This document shows, in pieces, positions 8,711 to 16,938 of a DNA stretch of 64,000 nucleotides (position 1 is the stretch's first letter; each line of letters starts with the position of its first letter). The stretch is from assembly GCF_022008395.1 (NCBI RefSeq), contig NZ_JAIRBB010000003.1, positions 1 to 64,000 of the forward strand, in the 5' to 3' direction. Below the pieces are notes generated by a model that saw only the letters and a list, made by a program, of their open reading frames with translations, searched no databases and was not told the origin of the DNA. The position numbers and the translations under genes were made by a program. Source of the DNA: Aequorivita xiaoshiensis (GTDB lineage Bacteria > Bacteroidota > Bacteroidia > Flavobacteriales > Flavobacteriaceae).

Positions 8711-8735
8711 TTAAAAGCTTTAGTAATTAGGATGT

Positions 8736-9647
8736 TTAAACATTAAGACCCATTAAAAATTTCTTTGGAGTAGTGCCGAATTTCTTTTTAAATGCCGATA
8801 TAAAATGACTTGAAGTACTATATCCTACTTTAAGTCCAACTTCGTTTACGTTATGTGATCCTGTCGCTAATAATTGACGTGCAACTTCCATTTTATAGTC
8901 GAATAAAAAACTAAAAACCGAATCGCCGTAAATTTGCTTAAACCCTTCTTTTAACCTGTTAATTGGTAGATTAATTTCATCGGCTAGCTGCTGTAATGTA
9001 GGCGGTTCAGCCATTCTAGAAATAATAATTTGCTTAGCCTGTTTAATTTTTGATATATTCACTTCATCTGCTAAAAACGGGCATTGCTCTATATCGGCAT
9101 CGGCAGGACGATTAAAATATAAACTTAGCAATTCATAAGCCTTCCCTTTAAAATACAGAGGTTTTATAGTTGGGTGTAGGTTGTAATTCATCAATTGATT
9201 CAGCACAATTGCCATAGATGGTGAAATTGGACTGTCTTTGTAATATTTCCGATCTTTATTTTCTTCATTTAAGAAGGTGATATAATCGGCTTCCGTTGAA
9301 AAAAAACTGTGAAACTTATTTATAGGAAGCAATACTGAAAGCACCCAGGTGTTAGGGGTTACGTGCAAATCTAACGGTAAATCTTTTTGAGGGTTATATA
9401 GTAGAAGTGAATTATTCTCTTTTATAGGCAGAACGTAGGTACCATTGTTGAATGAAAATGATGCAGCACCTTTTATGCAAAAATGAAATTGTATAAAGTT
9501 AGAACTTACTTCTCGCTTAAATATTTGATTATCATTAGTTTCGTTGTCGAATTTTAAAATGAAAAATCCAGTTTCAATAGCTATTTCTTCATAAAAACCT
9601 ACCCCGTTTTCATGTAAACTTTGAGCGGTATTTTTTTGATTATTCAT
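8736..9647 (-). CDS. AraC family transcriptional regulator
   Basis: This is a 303-residue regulator. An N-terminal sensor part (about 1-195) looks like a cupin-type fold (QFHFCIKGAASFSFNNGTY). The C-terminal AraC double helix-turn-helix is at about 212-300, with QQLADEINLPINRLKEGFKQI and the second-helix signature VGLKVGYSTSSHFISAFKKKFG. The C-terminal half resembles PchR-like siderophore regulators, but that is only an impression. A perfect 11-bp inverted repeat lies 17 bases upstream of the ATG and may be its own operator. The divergently placed hemA gene shares this upstream region, so cross-regulation is possible but not shown. Confidence 0.9.
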   Translation of the reverse strand: MNNQKNTAQSLHENGVGFYEEIAIETGFFILKFDNETNDNQIFKREVSSNFIQFHFCIKGAASFSFNNGTYVLPIKENNSLLLYNPQKDLPLDLHVTPNTWVLSVLLPINKFHSFFSTEADYITFLNEENKDRKYYKDSPISPSMAIVLNQLMNYNLHPTIKPLYFKGKAYELLSLYFNRPADADIEQCPFLADEVNISKIKQAKQIIISRMAEPPTLQQLADEINLPINRLKEGFKQIYGDSVFSFLFDYKMEVARQLLATGSHNVNEVGLKVGYSTSSHFISAFKKKFGTTPKKFLMGLNV

Positions 9648-9663
9648 TTAAATATTGAATTGA

Positions 9664-9688
9664 TTTATTTAGAATAGTTCTAAATAAA
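9664..9688. promoter_or_regulatory. Perfect 11-bp inverted repeat in the araC-hemA intergenic region
   Basis: TTTATTTAGAA (9664-9674) and its exact complement TTCTAAATAAA (9678-9688) are separated by TAG. There is no T-tract following that would make it a terminator, and it sits just upstream of the AraC start. Its size and symmetry suit binding of a dimeric regulator. The core TTAGAA-N3-TTCTAA does not let me name the factor. Confidence 0.5.
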
Positions 9689-9818
9689 AATATGTTATAT
9701 TTGTTGGGAAACCGCTAAATTAGGGCATTTTATATGATAAAAGTCATATTTTGATTAAATTTAACACGTAGCGATACAAAAGATACCGCAAGCGTTACTT
9801 TTTGAAAAAGTATGACTG

Positions 9819-9826
9819 TACATTTG
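9819..9826 (+). promoter_or_regulatory. Candidate -7 element of the hem operon
   Basis: TACATTTG matches TAnnTTTG exactly and lies about 97 bases before the hemA ATG. The predicted transcript would begin close to an inverted repeat TGCCTAG (9825-9831) / CTAGGCA (9882-9888). A second match, TATATTTG at 9696-9703, is an alternative start. The -33 element is weak for both. Confidence 0.4.
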
Positions 9827-9922
9827 CCTAGTTTTAAATATTATGCCTAAAAATCTTTTACATACTACAGAAATGCATAAGCTAGGCATCCTTAATTTCT
9901 ATTTCTCAAATATACTTTGTGG

Positions 9923-11185
9923 ATGAAAAATAACTTAAAGTCATATTCTGGTGAAACCCTTGAGGGTCATTTTTACGCGATTGGACTAAACTATAAAAAA
10001 GCAGATGCCGAAATACGCGGTCATTTTAGTATTGATGATGATACAAAAAAGCAAATCTTAAAGAAAGCGAAAGAAAACGGAATACCATCACTTACCGTTA
10101 TTTCTACTTGTAATCGTACAGAGCTTTATGGTTTTGCACAACATCCTTACCAGCTTATAAAGTTACTATGTGAATATACAAATGGTACTGTAGAAGAGTT
10201 TGAAAAGGTAGCCTATATCTATAAAAACCACGATGCCGTTTCGCATATTTTTACTGTTGGAACTGGATTAGATAGTCAGATTTTAGGAGATTTCGAGATT
10301 ATTAGTCAGTTGCGTAATTCGTTTCGCGAATCTAAAAAGCACGATATTTTCAATCCATTTATGGAGCGTCTTGCAAATGCAGTTATTCAAGCAAGTAAAC
10401 GTATAAAAAATGAAACTAAAATTTCATCAGGAGCTACATCTGTTAGTTTTGCTGCGGTGCAATATATCATGAAAATGGTTCCTGAGGTTTCAGAGAAGAA
10501 TATTTTACTGTTCGGAACAGGAAAAATTGGTAGAAATACTTGTGAGAACTTAATAAAACACACAAAAAACGATCATATAACCCTTATAAATCGCACCAAA
10601 GAAACTGCTGAAAAAGTTGCAGGTAAATTTAATTTGGTGGTTAAGGATTATGCCGATATACAAAGTGAAATAGCGCAAACCGATATTCTAATTGTTGCAA
10701 CAGGCGCACAACAGCCAACTATTTCAAAGGAACTTTTATATTTAAAAAGACCACTTTTAATCTTAGATCTTTCAATTCCTAAGAACGTTTCTGAAAATGT
10801 TTTAGAAAATGAATTGGTAACGCTAGTTCATTTGGATGAACTTTCAGCTTTAACCGATGAAACGTTAGAACAACGTGCATCACAATTGCCAAAAGCGAGA
10901 AAGATTATCTCTGAAATTGAAAAAGATTTCAATAAATGGGCGGACAACAGAAAATTTGCTCCTACCATTAGAGCTTTAAAACTTAAGCTTGCTGAGATTA
11001 AAGAAGGAGAAATAGACTATCAAAGTAAAAAGATAGAAGGCTTTAATCAAGAACAAGCCGATATTATCAGCGATAGGCTAATTCAAAAAATTACTACACA
11101 TTTTGTCAATCACTTAAAAGGCGAAGAAGGCTCTGCCGAAAGTATTGAACTAATTAGAAGAGTTTTCCAACTTGAAACTGCTTAG
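9923..11185 (+). CDS. hemA: Glutamyl-tRNA reductase HemA
   Basis: This 420-residue enzyme reduces glutamyl-tRNA(Glu) with NADPH to glutamate-1-semialdehyde, the first committed step of C5 heme synthesis. The nucleophilic Cys63 is in the invariant STCNRTELYG. The tRNA-binding TGLDSQILGDFEI and the nucleotide-binding LLFGTGKIGRN follow, and a C-terminal dimerisation helix closes the protein. The ATG at 9923 is preferred over an upstream in-frame TTG at 9917, which adds only two residues. It is the first gene of the heme operon: hemC begins two bases after its stop. A leader of about 100 bases with an inverted repeat precedes it, so post-transcriptional control is possible. Confidence 0.97.
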   Translation: MKNNLKSYSGETLEGHFYAIGLNYKKADAEIRGHFSIDDDTKKQILKKAKENGIPSLTVISTCNRTELYGFAQHPYQLIKLLCEYTNGTVEEFEKVAYIYKNHDAVSHIFTVGTGLDSQILGDFEIISQLRNSFRESKKHDIFNPFMERLANAVIQASKRIKNETKISSGATSVSFAAVQYIMKMVPEVSEKNILLFGTGKIGRNTCENLIKHTKNDHITLINRTKETAEKVAGKFNLVVKDYADIQSEIAQTDILIVATGAQQPTISKELLYLKRPLLILDLSIPKNVSENVLENELVTLVHLDELSALTDETLEQRASQLPKARKIISEIEKDFNKWADNRKFAPTIRALKLKLAEIKEGEIDYQSKKIEGFNQEQADIISDRLIQKITTHFVNHLKGEEGSAESIELIRRVFQLETA

Positions 11186-11187
11186 TC

Positions 11188-12099
11188 TTGAAAAAAACCA
11201 TTCGAATTGGTACCCGCGATAGTGAATTAGCACTTTGGCAAGCCAATACTGTAAAATCTAAACTAGAAAATCTAGGTTATAAAACCCAACTAGTGCCCGT
11301 AAAATCAGAGGGAGACTTAGTCTTAGACAAGCCGCTTTACGAGATGGGTATTACTGGTATATTTACAAAAACGCTAGATGTAGCTATGATTAACGGTATT
11401 GTTGATATAGCTGTGCACAGTATGAAAGATGTACCTACTCTTTTACCTAAAGGAATAGTGCAAACTGCAGTATTAGAAAGAGCTACATCACAGGATATTC
11501 TAGTAGTTGAAACTGAGGTGGATTTTGAAAAACCTTGTACAATCGCAACTGGAAGTCTTCGCAGACAAGCACAATGGTTACACAGATATCCTAATCATAA
11601 CTTGGTTGATTTACGCGGAAATGTAAATACCCGTTTACAGAAATTGAAAGACAATAAATGGGAAGGAGCAATTTTTGCTAAGGCAGGATTGGAAAGAATT
11701 AATGTGTTGCCAAAAAAATTCATCGACTTAAATTGGATGATTCCCGCACCGGCACAAGGCGCGATGGTGATAGTTGCAATGGAGAACGATCCGTTTTCAT
11801 TAGAAGCCACTTCTAAATTGAATCACTCCGCTTCCGAAATTTGTACACATATAGAAAGAGAATTTTTAAACACTTTAGAAGGTGGGTGTACTGCGCCAAT
11901 TGGTGCTTATGCTCAAATTGTAGACGATGAGGTGATGTTTAAAGGATGCTTATTTTCTTTAGATGGAAAAGATATGCTTGAAATTGAAAAAAGTGTAAAG
12001 CCATCAGAATATAAAGGATTTGGAAAAGAATGTGCTTTAAGTATACTGTCTAATGGAGGAAAAGAATTAATGGCCGAAATTAAAAAGCATACCAATTAA
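11188..12099 (+). CDS. hemC: Hydroxymethylbilane synthase HemC (porphobilinogen deaminase)
   Basis: This 303-residue enzyme joins four porphobilinogen units into hydroxymethylbilane. It begins with the conserved IRIGTRDSELALWQAN. Asp81 in HSMKDVP is the catalytic aspartate, and Arg residues in GSLRRQAQ and DLRGNVNTRL bind substrate carboxylates. Cys234 in LEGGCTAPIGA carries the dipyrromethane cofactor. The start codon is TTG (11188), two bases after the hemA stop. This is accepted because the conserved N-terminus begins at once and no ATG is available, and it suggests translational coupling to hemA. Second gene of the heme operon. Confidence 0.97.
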   Translation: MKKTIRIGTRDSELALWQANTVKSKLENLGYKTQLVPVKSEGDLVLDKPLYEMGITGIFTKTLDVAMINGIVDIAVHSMKDVPTLLPKGIVQTAVLERATSQDILVVETEVDFEKPCTIATGSLRRQAQWLHRYPNHNLVDLRGNVNTRLQKLKDNKWEGAIFAKAGLERINVLPKKFIDLNWMIPAPAQGAMVIVAMENDPFSLEATSKLNHSASEICTHIEREFLNTLEGGCTAPIGAYAQIVDDEVMFKGCLFSLDGKDMLEIEKSVKPSEYKGFGKECALSILSNGGKELMAEIKKHTN

Positions 12100-12120
12100 T
12101 AGGCTGCCAATAATGTTGAA

Positions 12121-12765
12121 ATGAAGAGCGTTCTATCTACCAAAAAACTGAGCTTTTCCCAAAGGGAATTGTTGCTTAACGCTGGGATGTCCTTGGTAGA
12201 ATACAACGCGATAAAAATCGACTTTATAGATTTTAAAGCGCCTTCTGAAATTGATAAGGCTATAATTACAAGTCAAAACTCTGTAAATGCAATTCAAAAT
12301 GCGAATATTAAAATTCAGAATTGCTATTGTGTGGGTGAAAAGACTAAAGCTCTTTTAGAGAAAAATGGTCAAAATGTGGTCAAAATGACTGAATATGCTT
12401 CGGAATTAGCACCGTATTTGGTTGAAAATCATAGAAACGATCATTTTTATTTTTTCTGTGGAAATTTAAGAAGTGACGTTATTCCTTCAGCTTTAAATGA
12501 AAATAATGTCTCTTTCGAAGAAATAAAAGTATATAACACAAGCTTACAACCTAAAACGATTAAAAGACAATTTGATGCAATCATGTTTTTTAGTCCGAGT
12601 GGTGTAAGAAGTTATTTTAAAGAAAATAAAACTGAAGCCTTAGCTGTTTGCATTGGCATAACAACTGCTTCAGAAGCTAAAAATTACACAGATCATGTAG
12701 TTGTTTCAAACGCTACAATTATTGAAAGTGTAATAGCGAAGACTGTAAAAATGTTACAAACTTAA
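12121..12765 (+). CDS. hemD: Uroporphyrinogen-III synthase HemD
   Basis: This 214-residue protein between hemC and hemE is assigned mainly by position and by weak but typical HemD features: a bilobed alpha/beta layout, ITSQNSVNAI near residue 50, CVGEKTKALLEKNGQNV, and MFFSPSGVRSYF near 160. HemD inverts ring D and closes the macrocycle to uroporphyrinogen III. The family is poorly conserved in sequence, so the low motif density is expected. The ATG start is 21 bases after the hemC stop. Given the flanking genes there is little doubt. Confidence 0.92.
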   Translation: MKSVLSTKKLSFSQRELLLNAGMSLVEYNAIKIDFIDFKAPSEIDKAIITSQNSVNAIQNANIKIQNCYCVGEKTKALLEKNGQNVVKMTEYASELAPYLVENHRNDHFYFFCGNLRSDVIPSALNENNVSFEEIKVYNTSLQPKTIKRQFDAIMFFSPSGVRSYFKENKTEALAVCIGITTASEAKNYTDHVVVSNATIIESVIAKTVKMLQT

Positions 12766-12815
12766 TATCTATAAGCCTATGCAGTAAAGGCTACTAGGTT
12801 TATAATAATAATGCT

Positions 12816-13844
12816 ATGATAAAAAACGATTTATTCTTAAAAGCACTTCGCGGAGAAACCGTGGAGCGTCCACCTGTATGGATGATGCGTCAAGCAGGTA
12901 GATATCTTCCGGAGTTTATGGAGATTAAAGAGAAGTACGATTTCTTCACTCGTTGCCAAACTCCTGAACTTGCTAGTGAAATTACAGTTCAACCTATCCG
13001 TCGCTACGGAATGGATGCTGCTATTTTATTTAGTGATATTTTGGTAATTCCTCAGGCTATGAATATTCACGTAGAAATGAAACCTGGAATCGGCCCATGG
13101 GTTCCAGAGCCAATCCGTACTCAAAAAGATTTGGAGCGCGTTATTGTTCCAGATATTAATGACACACTTGGCTATGTGATGGAAGCTATTAAAATGACCA
13201 AGGAAAAACTAAACGATGAAATTCCGTTAATTGGTTTTGCTGGAAGTCCGTGGACCATCTTATGCTACTGTGTACAAGGCCAAGGAAGTAAAAATTTTGA
13301 TAAAGCAAAAGAGTTTTGTTTTACGCAACCAGTTGCTGCACACGAATTACTTCAGAAGATTACTGATACTACAATTTTATACTTAAAAGAAAAGGTGAAA
13401 GCAGGTGTTAATGCTGTTCAGGTTTTTGATAGTTGGGGTGGAATGCTATCACCAACCGATTATCAAGAGTTTAGTTGGAAATATATTCAACAGATTATAG
13501 ACGCATTAAAAGATGAATCTCCAGTTATTGTATTTGGAAAAGGATGCTGGTTTGCCTTAGATGTAATGGCTAAAAGTGGTGCTTCTGCATTAGGTGTAGA
13601 TTGGACTTGTTCTCCTAAAAATGCTAGGTACCTAACAGGAGGAAACATTACCCTACAAGGTAACTTTGATCCTACTAGACTATTCAGTCCGCCATCTGAA
13701 ATTAAAAAGATGGTGAAACAGATGATTGATGAGTTTGGAAAAGACCGTTATATAGTAAATTTAGGACACGGTATTTTACCTAATATTCCGATTGAGAATG
13801 CAGGTGCTTTTATAGAAGCTGTAAAAGAATACAAACAAGATTAA
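12816..13844 (+). CDS. hemE: Uroporphyrinogen decarboxylase HemE
   Basis: This 342-residue enzyme removes four carboxylates from uroporphyrinogen III to give coproporphyrinogen III. The N-terminal [17 protein letters not shown] contains the arginines that hold the substrate. Asp at [13 protein letters not shown] is the central catalytic aspartate, and [11 protein letters not shown] and [12 protein letters not shown] are family signatures. The ATG start is 50 bases after hemD. Its TAA stop is directly followed by the ATG of the next gene, so the two are translated in tandem. Confidence 0.97.
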   Translation: MIKNDLFLKALRGETVERPPVWMMRQAGRYLPEFMEIKEKYDFFTRCQTPELASEITVQPIRRYGMDAAILFSDILVIPQAMNIHVEMKPGIGPWVPEPIRTQKDLERVIVPDINDTLGYVMEAIKMTKEKLNDEIPLIGFAGSPWTILCYCVQGQGSKNFDKAKEFCFTQPVAAHELLQKITDTTILYLKEKVKAGVNAVQVFDSWGGMLSPTDYQEFSWKYIQQIIDALKDESPVIVFGKGCWFALDVMAKSGASALGVDWTCSPKNARYLTGGNITLQGNFDPTRLFSPPSEIKKMVKQMIDEFGKDRYIVNLGHGILPNIPIENAGAFIEAVKEYKQD

Positions 13845-14327
13845 ATGCTTTGGCGGATTTTTAATAGATTAGATTTCAAGCAACTCTTCGGGTTGCTTGG
13901 TCTTTTTATTAGAAATCCGATTTACGGAATTCCAACCATTTTTGCCACCAAAAATTGTATGCTTATTGCGCAGAAAGAATACGGCAATACGCATCATTTA
14001 AATAATCCGGCAAATGCATTTAGACACGCCCTTTGGGTAATATTGATAATCCGAAGATGCTTAAAGTGGAGGAGAGATGAAGAAAAAGCGAAAGCATGGG
14101 CTAAAAAGTTCACCGATTGGCACGAGGATTTCTCGCCTAACGAACCTTTAGACAGAGCCATGGATATACATAATAATGCAATGGGAATTATTTTTTATGA
14201 AATTATAAAGAATAAAAGCGAGGAAGAAACTGTAACTTTTTTGAAACAAAAAGCAGAGGAAGCGGTAAGGATTGAAACTGTTGATGCTGTAGAGAGGTTT
14301 AATGATAAATTAGTCTATATAGCCTAA
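13845..14327 (+). CDS. DUF6973-like conserved protein in the heme operon
   Basis: This is a 160-residue protein whose start codon abuts the hemE stop (TAAATG). It is mostly helical with one hydrophobic N-terminal segment. The clearest features are a NAFRHALWV motif near residue 60 and a WHEDF..NEPLDRAMDIHNNAMG region near 92-118. These His, Asp and Asn residues look like a metal or hydrolase site. I recognise the pattern as DUF6973-like, a family without known activity. Its place between hemE and hemF suggests a link to heme or the envelope, but flavobacterial heme operons often carry bystanders. Confidence 0.7.
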   Translation: MLWRIFNRLDFKQLFGLLGLFIRNPIYGIPTIFATKNCMLIAQKEYGNTHHLNNPANAFRHALWVILIIRRCLKWRRDEEKAKAWAKKFTDWHEDFSPNEPLDRAMDIHNNAMGIIFYEIIKNKSEEETVTFLKQKAEEAVRIETVDAVERFNDKLVYIA

Positions 14328-14369
14328 TTTGTCATTATAGTTATTCTGCAATGTTTGAAACTCAGAACT

Positions 14370-15143
14370 ATGATTAAAAACATTCTAAGAGGTATAAGAG
14401 CATATGTTGGAACTTTCAAGCTTATAAGTAAACTTGGGCTTTGGAAGTATTTTGGGGTGCCGATGGCAATTAGTTTTTTAACGGCAATCCTAATTGGGGT
14501 TTCAGCTTGGGGTTTAAGTGATAATCTTGGTGCTTTTATTTCAAAAGTTTGGTTTTGGGAATGGGGAGCAGAGACTTTTAAAACGATTAGCGAATTTATA
14601 GGAGCCCTAATTATCATTGCACTTGGGCTTATTCTTTACAGGCATATTGTTATGGCACTTAGTGCACCTTTTATGAGTCCTGTTTCAGAAAAAATTGAAA
14701 AGCACTTATACGGGGTGGACAACATAGACCACTCGCATAGAAACACAACCAATGCGGGACAATTATGGCGAGGAATTCGACTAAATGTCCGAAACCTATT
14801 GATGGAGTTAATGATTACCATACCTATAATTCTAATCGGATTTATCCCTGTAATTGGAATAGCATCATCAATTTTGTTGTTTTTAGTGCAGAGCTATTAC
14901 GCAGGTTTTGGAAATATGGACTATACGCTAGAGCGACATTTTAAATATGCTGAAAGTATTCAATTTGTTAAGAGAAACCGAGGTTTGGCAATAGGAAACG
15001 GTATGGTATTTATGCTTGTACTACTAATTCCTGTGGTTGGAATTATCTTGGTTTTACCGCTTTCAGTTACCGCAGCAAGCACAGAAACTTTAAGAGTTTT
15101 GGAAAACCATAAAACAACTCAAAGGGTGTCTAATATACTGTAA
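14370..15143 (+). CDS. EI24/CysZ-like membrane protein
   Basis: This is a 257-residue protein with four to six hydrophobic segments and the pattern of the EI24 (CysZ/DUF540) family: a long N-terminal helix, LSAPFMSPVSEKIEK after the second membrane segment, and GFGNMDYTLERHFKY before the last pair. CysZ members import sulfate; other members have no assigned function. The ATG at 14370 is preferred to an in-frame TTG at 14355. It follows the DUF6973-like gene by 42 bases and is therefore probably part of the heme transcript. Transport of a heme-related or sulfur compound is only conjecture. Confidence 0.75.
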   Translation: MIKNILRGIRAYVGTFKLISKLGLWKYFGVPMAISFLTAILIGVSAWGLSDNLGAFISKVWFWEWGAETFKTISEFIGALIIIALGLILYRHIVMALSAPFMSPVSEKIEKHLYGVDNIDHSHRNTTNAGQLWRGIRLNVRNLLMELMITIPIILIGFIPVIGIASSILLFLVQSYYAGFGNMDYTLERHFKYAESIQFVKRNRGLAIGNGMVFMLVLLIPVVGIILVLPLSVTAASTETLRVLENHKTTQRVSNIL

Positions 15144-15157
15144 CTCGTCTGTGTTCT

Positions 15158-15203
15158 GGCAAGGTCTCTAAGACATCCTGCAAGGTCTCTAAGACCTTGT
15201 AGG
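15158..15203. repeat. REP-like palindromes upstream of the transposase-hemF gene
   Basis: Two related units lie in tandem. The first runs from GGCAAGGTCTCTAAGACAT (15158-15176). The second spans 15177-15203 and forms a 12-bp stem (CCTGCAAGGTCT against AGACCTTGTAGG, one G-T pair) with a CTA loop. The tetranucleotide-led palindromic form next to a RAYT transposase is typical of REP/BIME elements. Confidence 0.7.
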
Positions 15204-15221
15204 TATTAAAAACGAAAGATT

Positions 15222-16799
15222 ATGAAACTAGAAACAATTGAACAATCACATTACTACCACATTTACAATCGAGGTATTAATGGGGAGAATATTTTTAAGA
15301 CTGAAGAAAACAAACGCTATTTTCTTCAATTATTTGGAAAATATGTTGCTCAGAATGTTGAAGTTTTTGGTTATTGTTTAATGGATAATCATTTCCATTT
15401 TCTTATTCAAGTTAATTCGAAACCGGAAGAATTTACTAAGAGTATTTCCGATTTTTTCAATGCTTATGCAAAGGCATTCAATAAATTTGCAGGACGTACG
15501 GGAAGCTTATTTGATAAGCATTTTAAAAGAATAAAGGTTAAGGATGAAAACTATATAAAGTCTCTTTTAATTTATATTCATAATAATCCTAAAGAAACAC
15601 AGGATATTACAAAGTATAAGTTTTCCTCTTTTCATCATTATTTAAATCTAAGTCAACCAGAATATTTTAAAATTTCAAAAGATTATACAGTTAACACTCT
15701 TTTTGAAACTATAGAAAATATGGCGTATTCACATAATAAAGAAATACTTGCAGGAGAAGACCTACAAGGAGCCCCCGCAGAAAAGGCGGGGGAACACCTT
15801 GCAGGAAATAGTCAGATTCAAAATAATTTTGACTTGCCCGGCGATGACAACAAAAGCGACTTTTTTGTGGACCCAAACTCCCAAACTAAAAAGAACATGA
15901 AAGAACAATTTGTAGCCTACATCAAAAATTTACAAAACGAAATAACTTCAGCCTTAGAGTCAATAGACGGTAAGGCGAAGTTTCAAGAAGATAAATGGAT
16001 TCGCAAAGAAGGTGGTGGCGGCCGAACGCGCGTGATTGAAAACGGAAATGTTTTTGAAAAAGGGGGCGTTAATATTAGTGAAGTACACGGAAAGTTACCT
16101 GAAAGTATGCAGGCGTATTTCGGAGTACAAGACGCAGATTTTTTTGCTTGTGGCTTGAGCTTGGTGCTACACCCAAAAAACCCAATGGTACCAACAGTAC
16201 ATGCAAACTGGCGCTATTTTGAAATGTACGACGCTACAGGAAATATTGTAGATAGTTGGTTTGGTGGGGGACAAGATCTAACACCTTACTACTTATTTGA
16301 AGAAGACGCAGTACATTTTCATAAGGTGTGCAAAACAGCTTGCGACAAACATAATGGTGAGTTTTATTCGAGGTACAAAAAGCGTTGCGACGAATATTTT
16401 TGGAATTCTCATCGCGATGAAGCTCGTGGAGTTGGAGGCTTGTTTTTTGATTATTTAAAGAAGACCGATGAGATGAACATGAAAGACTGGTACAATTTTG
16501 TAACCGAAGTTGGTAATAGTTTCTTAGATTGTTATCTGCCGATTGTTGAAAGGAGAAAAGACCTTTCATATTCTGAAGAAAATAGAACTTGGCAAGAAAT
16601 TCGTCGTGGGCGTTATGTTGAGTTCAACTTAGTTCACGATAAAGGAACTTTGTTTGGATTAAAAACCAACGGTCGTATAGAGAGTATTTTAATGAGTTTA
16701 CCACCACATGTTCAATGGAAATACGATCATCATCCAGAGGTGGGGAGTGAAGAAGAAAAGCTTGTTGAGGTATTAAGAAGCCCTAAAGAGTGGGTTTAA
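15222..16799 (+). CDS. hemF: REP-associated tyrosine transposase fused in frame to coproporphyrinogen III oxidase HemF
   Basis: One uninterrupted 525-codon frame holds two proteins. Residues 1-165 are a RAYT (Y1 transposase) domain: HYYHIYNRG, HUH motif HFH at 57-59, and Tyr118 in LIYIHNNP. Residues 176-194 are encoded by a REP-like hairpin. From Met226 a complete oxygen-dependent HemF follows, which decarboxylates coproporphyrinogen III to protoporphyrinogen IX. It has HANWRYFEM (327-335), GGGQDLTPYY (348-357), HRDEARGVGG (397-406) and a normal C-terminus. Free HemF is about 300 residues, exactly the length from Met226. The likely history is insertion of the mobile gene upstream of hemF with loss of its stop. 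HemF may be made alone from Met226 or as the fusion. HemF function is near certain; transposase activity is not. Confidence 0.93.
   Translation: MKLETIEQSHYYHIYNRGINGENIFKTEENKRYFLQLFGKYVAQNVEVFGYCLMDNHFHFLIQVNSKPEEFTKSISDFFNAYAKAFNKFAGRTGSLFDKHFKRIKVKDENYIKSLLIYIHNNPKETQDITKYKFSSFHHYLNLSQPEYFKISKDYTVNTLFETIENMAYSHNKEILAGEDLQGAPAEKAGEHLAGNSQIQNNFDLPGDDNKSDFFVDPNSQTKKNMKEQFVAYIKNLQNEITSALESIDGKAKFQEDKWIRKEGGGGRTRVIENGNVFEKGGVNISEVHGKLPESMQAYFGVQDADFFACGLSLVLHPKNPMVPTVHANWRYFEMYDATGNIVDSWFGGGQDLTPYYLFEEDAVHFHKVCKTACDKHNGEFYSRYKKRCDEYFWNSHRDEARGVGGLFFDYLKKTDEMNMKDWYNFVTEVGNSFLDCYLPIVERRKDLSYSEENRTWQEIRRGRYVEFNLVHDKGTLFGLKTNGRIESILMSLPPHVQWKYDHHPEVGSEEEKLVEVLRSPKEWV
15747..15805. repeat. REP-like hairpin inside the reading frame, encoding the fusion linker
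   Basis: CTTGCAGG (15747-15754) pairs with CCTACAAG (15761-15768). CCTACAAGG (15761-15769) also pairs across CCCCCGC/GCGGGGG (15772-15778/15786-15792) with CCTTGCAGG (15797-15805). The words match those of the upstream palindromes. Translated, this gives the LAGEDLQGAPAEKAGEHLAG linker. Confidence 0.65.
15799..15831 (+). promoter_or_regulatory. Candidate internal promoter for hemF
   Basis: TTG at 15799-15801, then 22 bases, then TAATTTTG at 15824-15831, fits the Bacteroidota -33/-7 pattern. It would start a transcript some 60 bases before the hemF ATG at 15897. The -33 lies in the REP-like hairpin, so the mobile element may have supplied part of it. Pattern match only. Confidence 0.35.
15897..16799 (+). 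other. hemF: Internal start: stand-alone HemF translation unit
   Basis: ATG 15897 is in frame with the fusion and begins MKEQFVAYIKNLQ, the expected N-terminus of HemF, giving a 300-residue protein of normal length. It is preceded by an A-rich stretch (AAACTAAAAAGAAC), which suits Bacteroidota initiation where Shine-Dalgarno pairing is weak. This is my preferred start for functional HemF. Confidence 0.7.
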
Positions 16800-16880
16800 T
16801 TTGCACAGCCTTTTTCTTGTTTGTCCAGTAACTTTCTTTTATAGACGAGTTTTCTTCACAGCAATACAAATATCACTGTT

Positions 16881-16930
16881 CCTGCAAGGGAGTCCTAGAC
16901 CATAAATGAGTTAACTTCGCCTTTGCAGGG
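16881..16930. repeat. Degenerate REP-like inverted repeat downstream of hemF
   Basis: CCTGCAAGG (16881-16889) and CCTTTGCAGG (16920-16929, one extra T) form an inverted pair using the same words as the two upstream REP copies. It lies between hemF and the convergent helicase gene and ends nine bases before the helicase stop codon at 16939. Confidence 0.45.
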
Positions 16931-16938
16931 AATTACCA

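Noticed and set aside
16234-16569. 111-codon minus-strand frame inside hemF
   Set aside because: Antisense shadow of a strongly conserved gene with no independent features.
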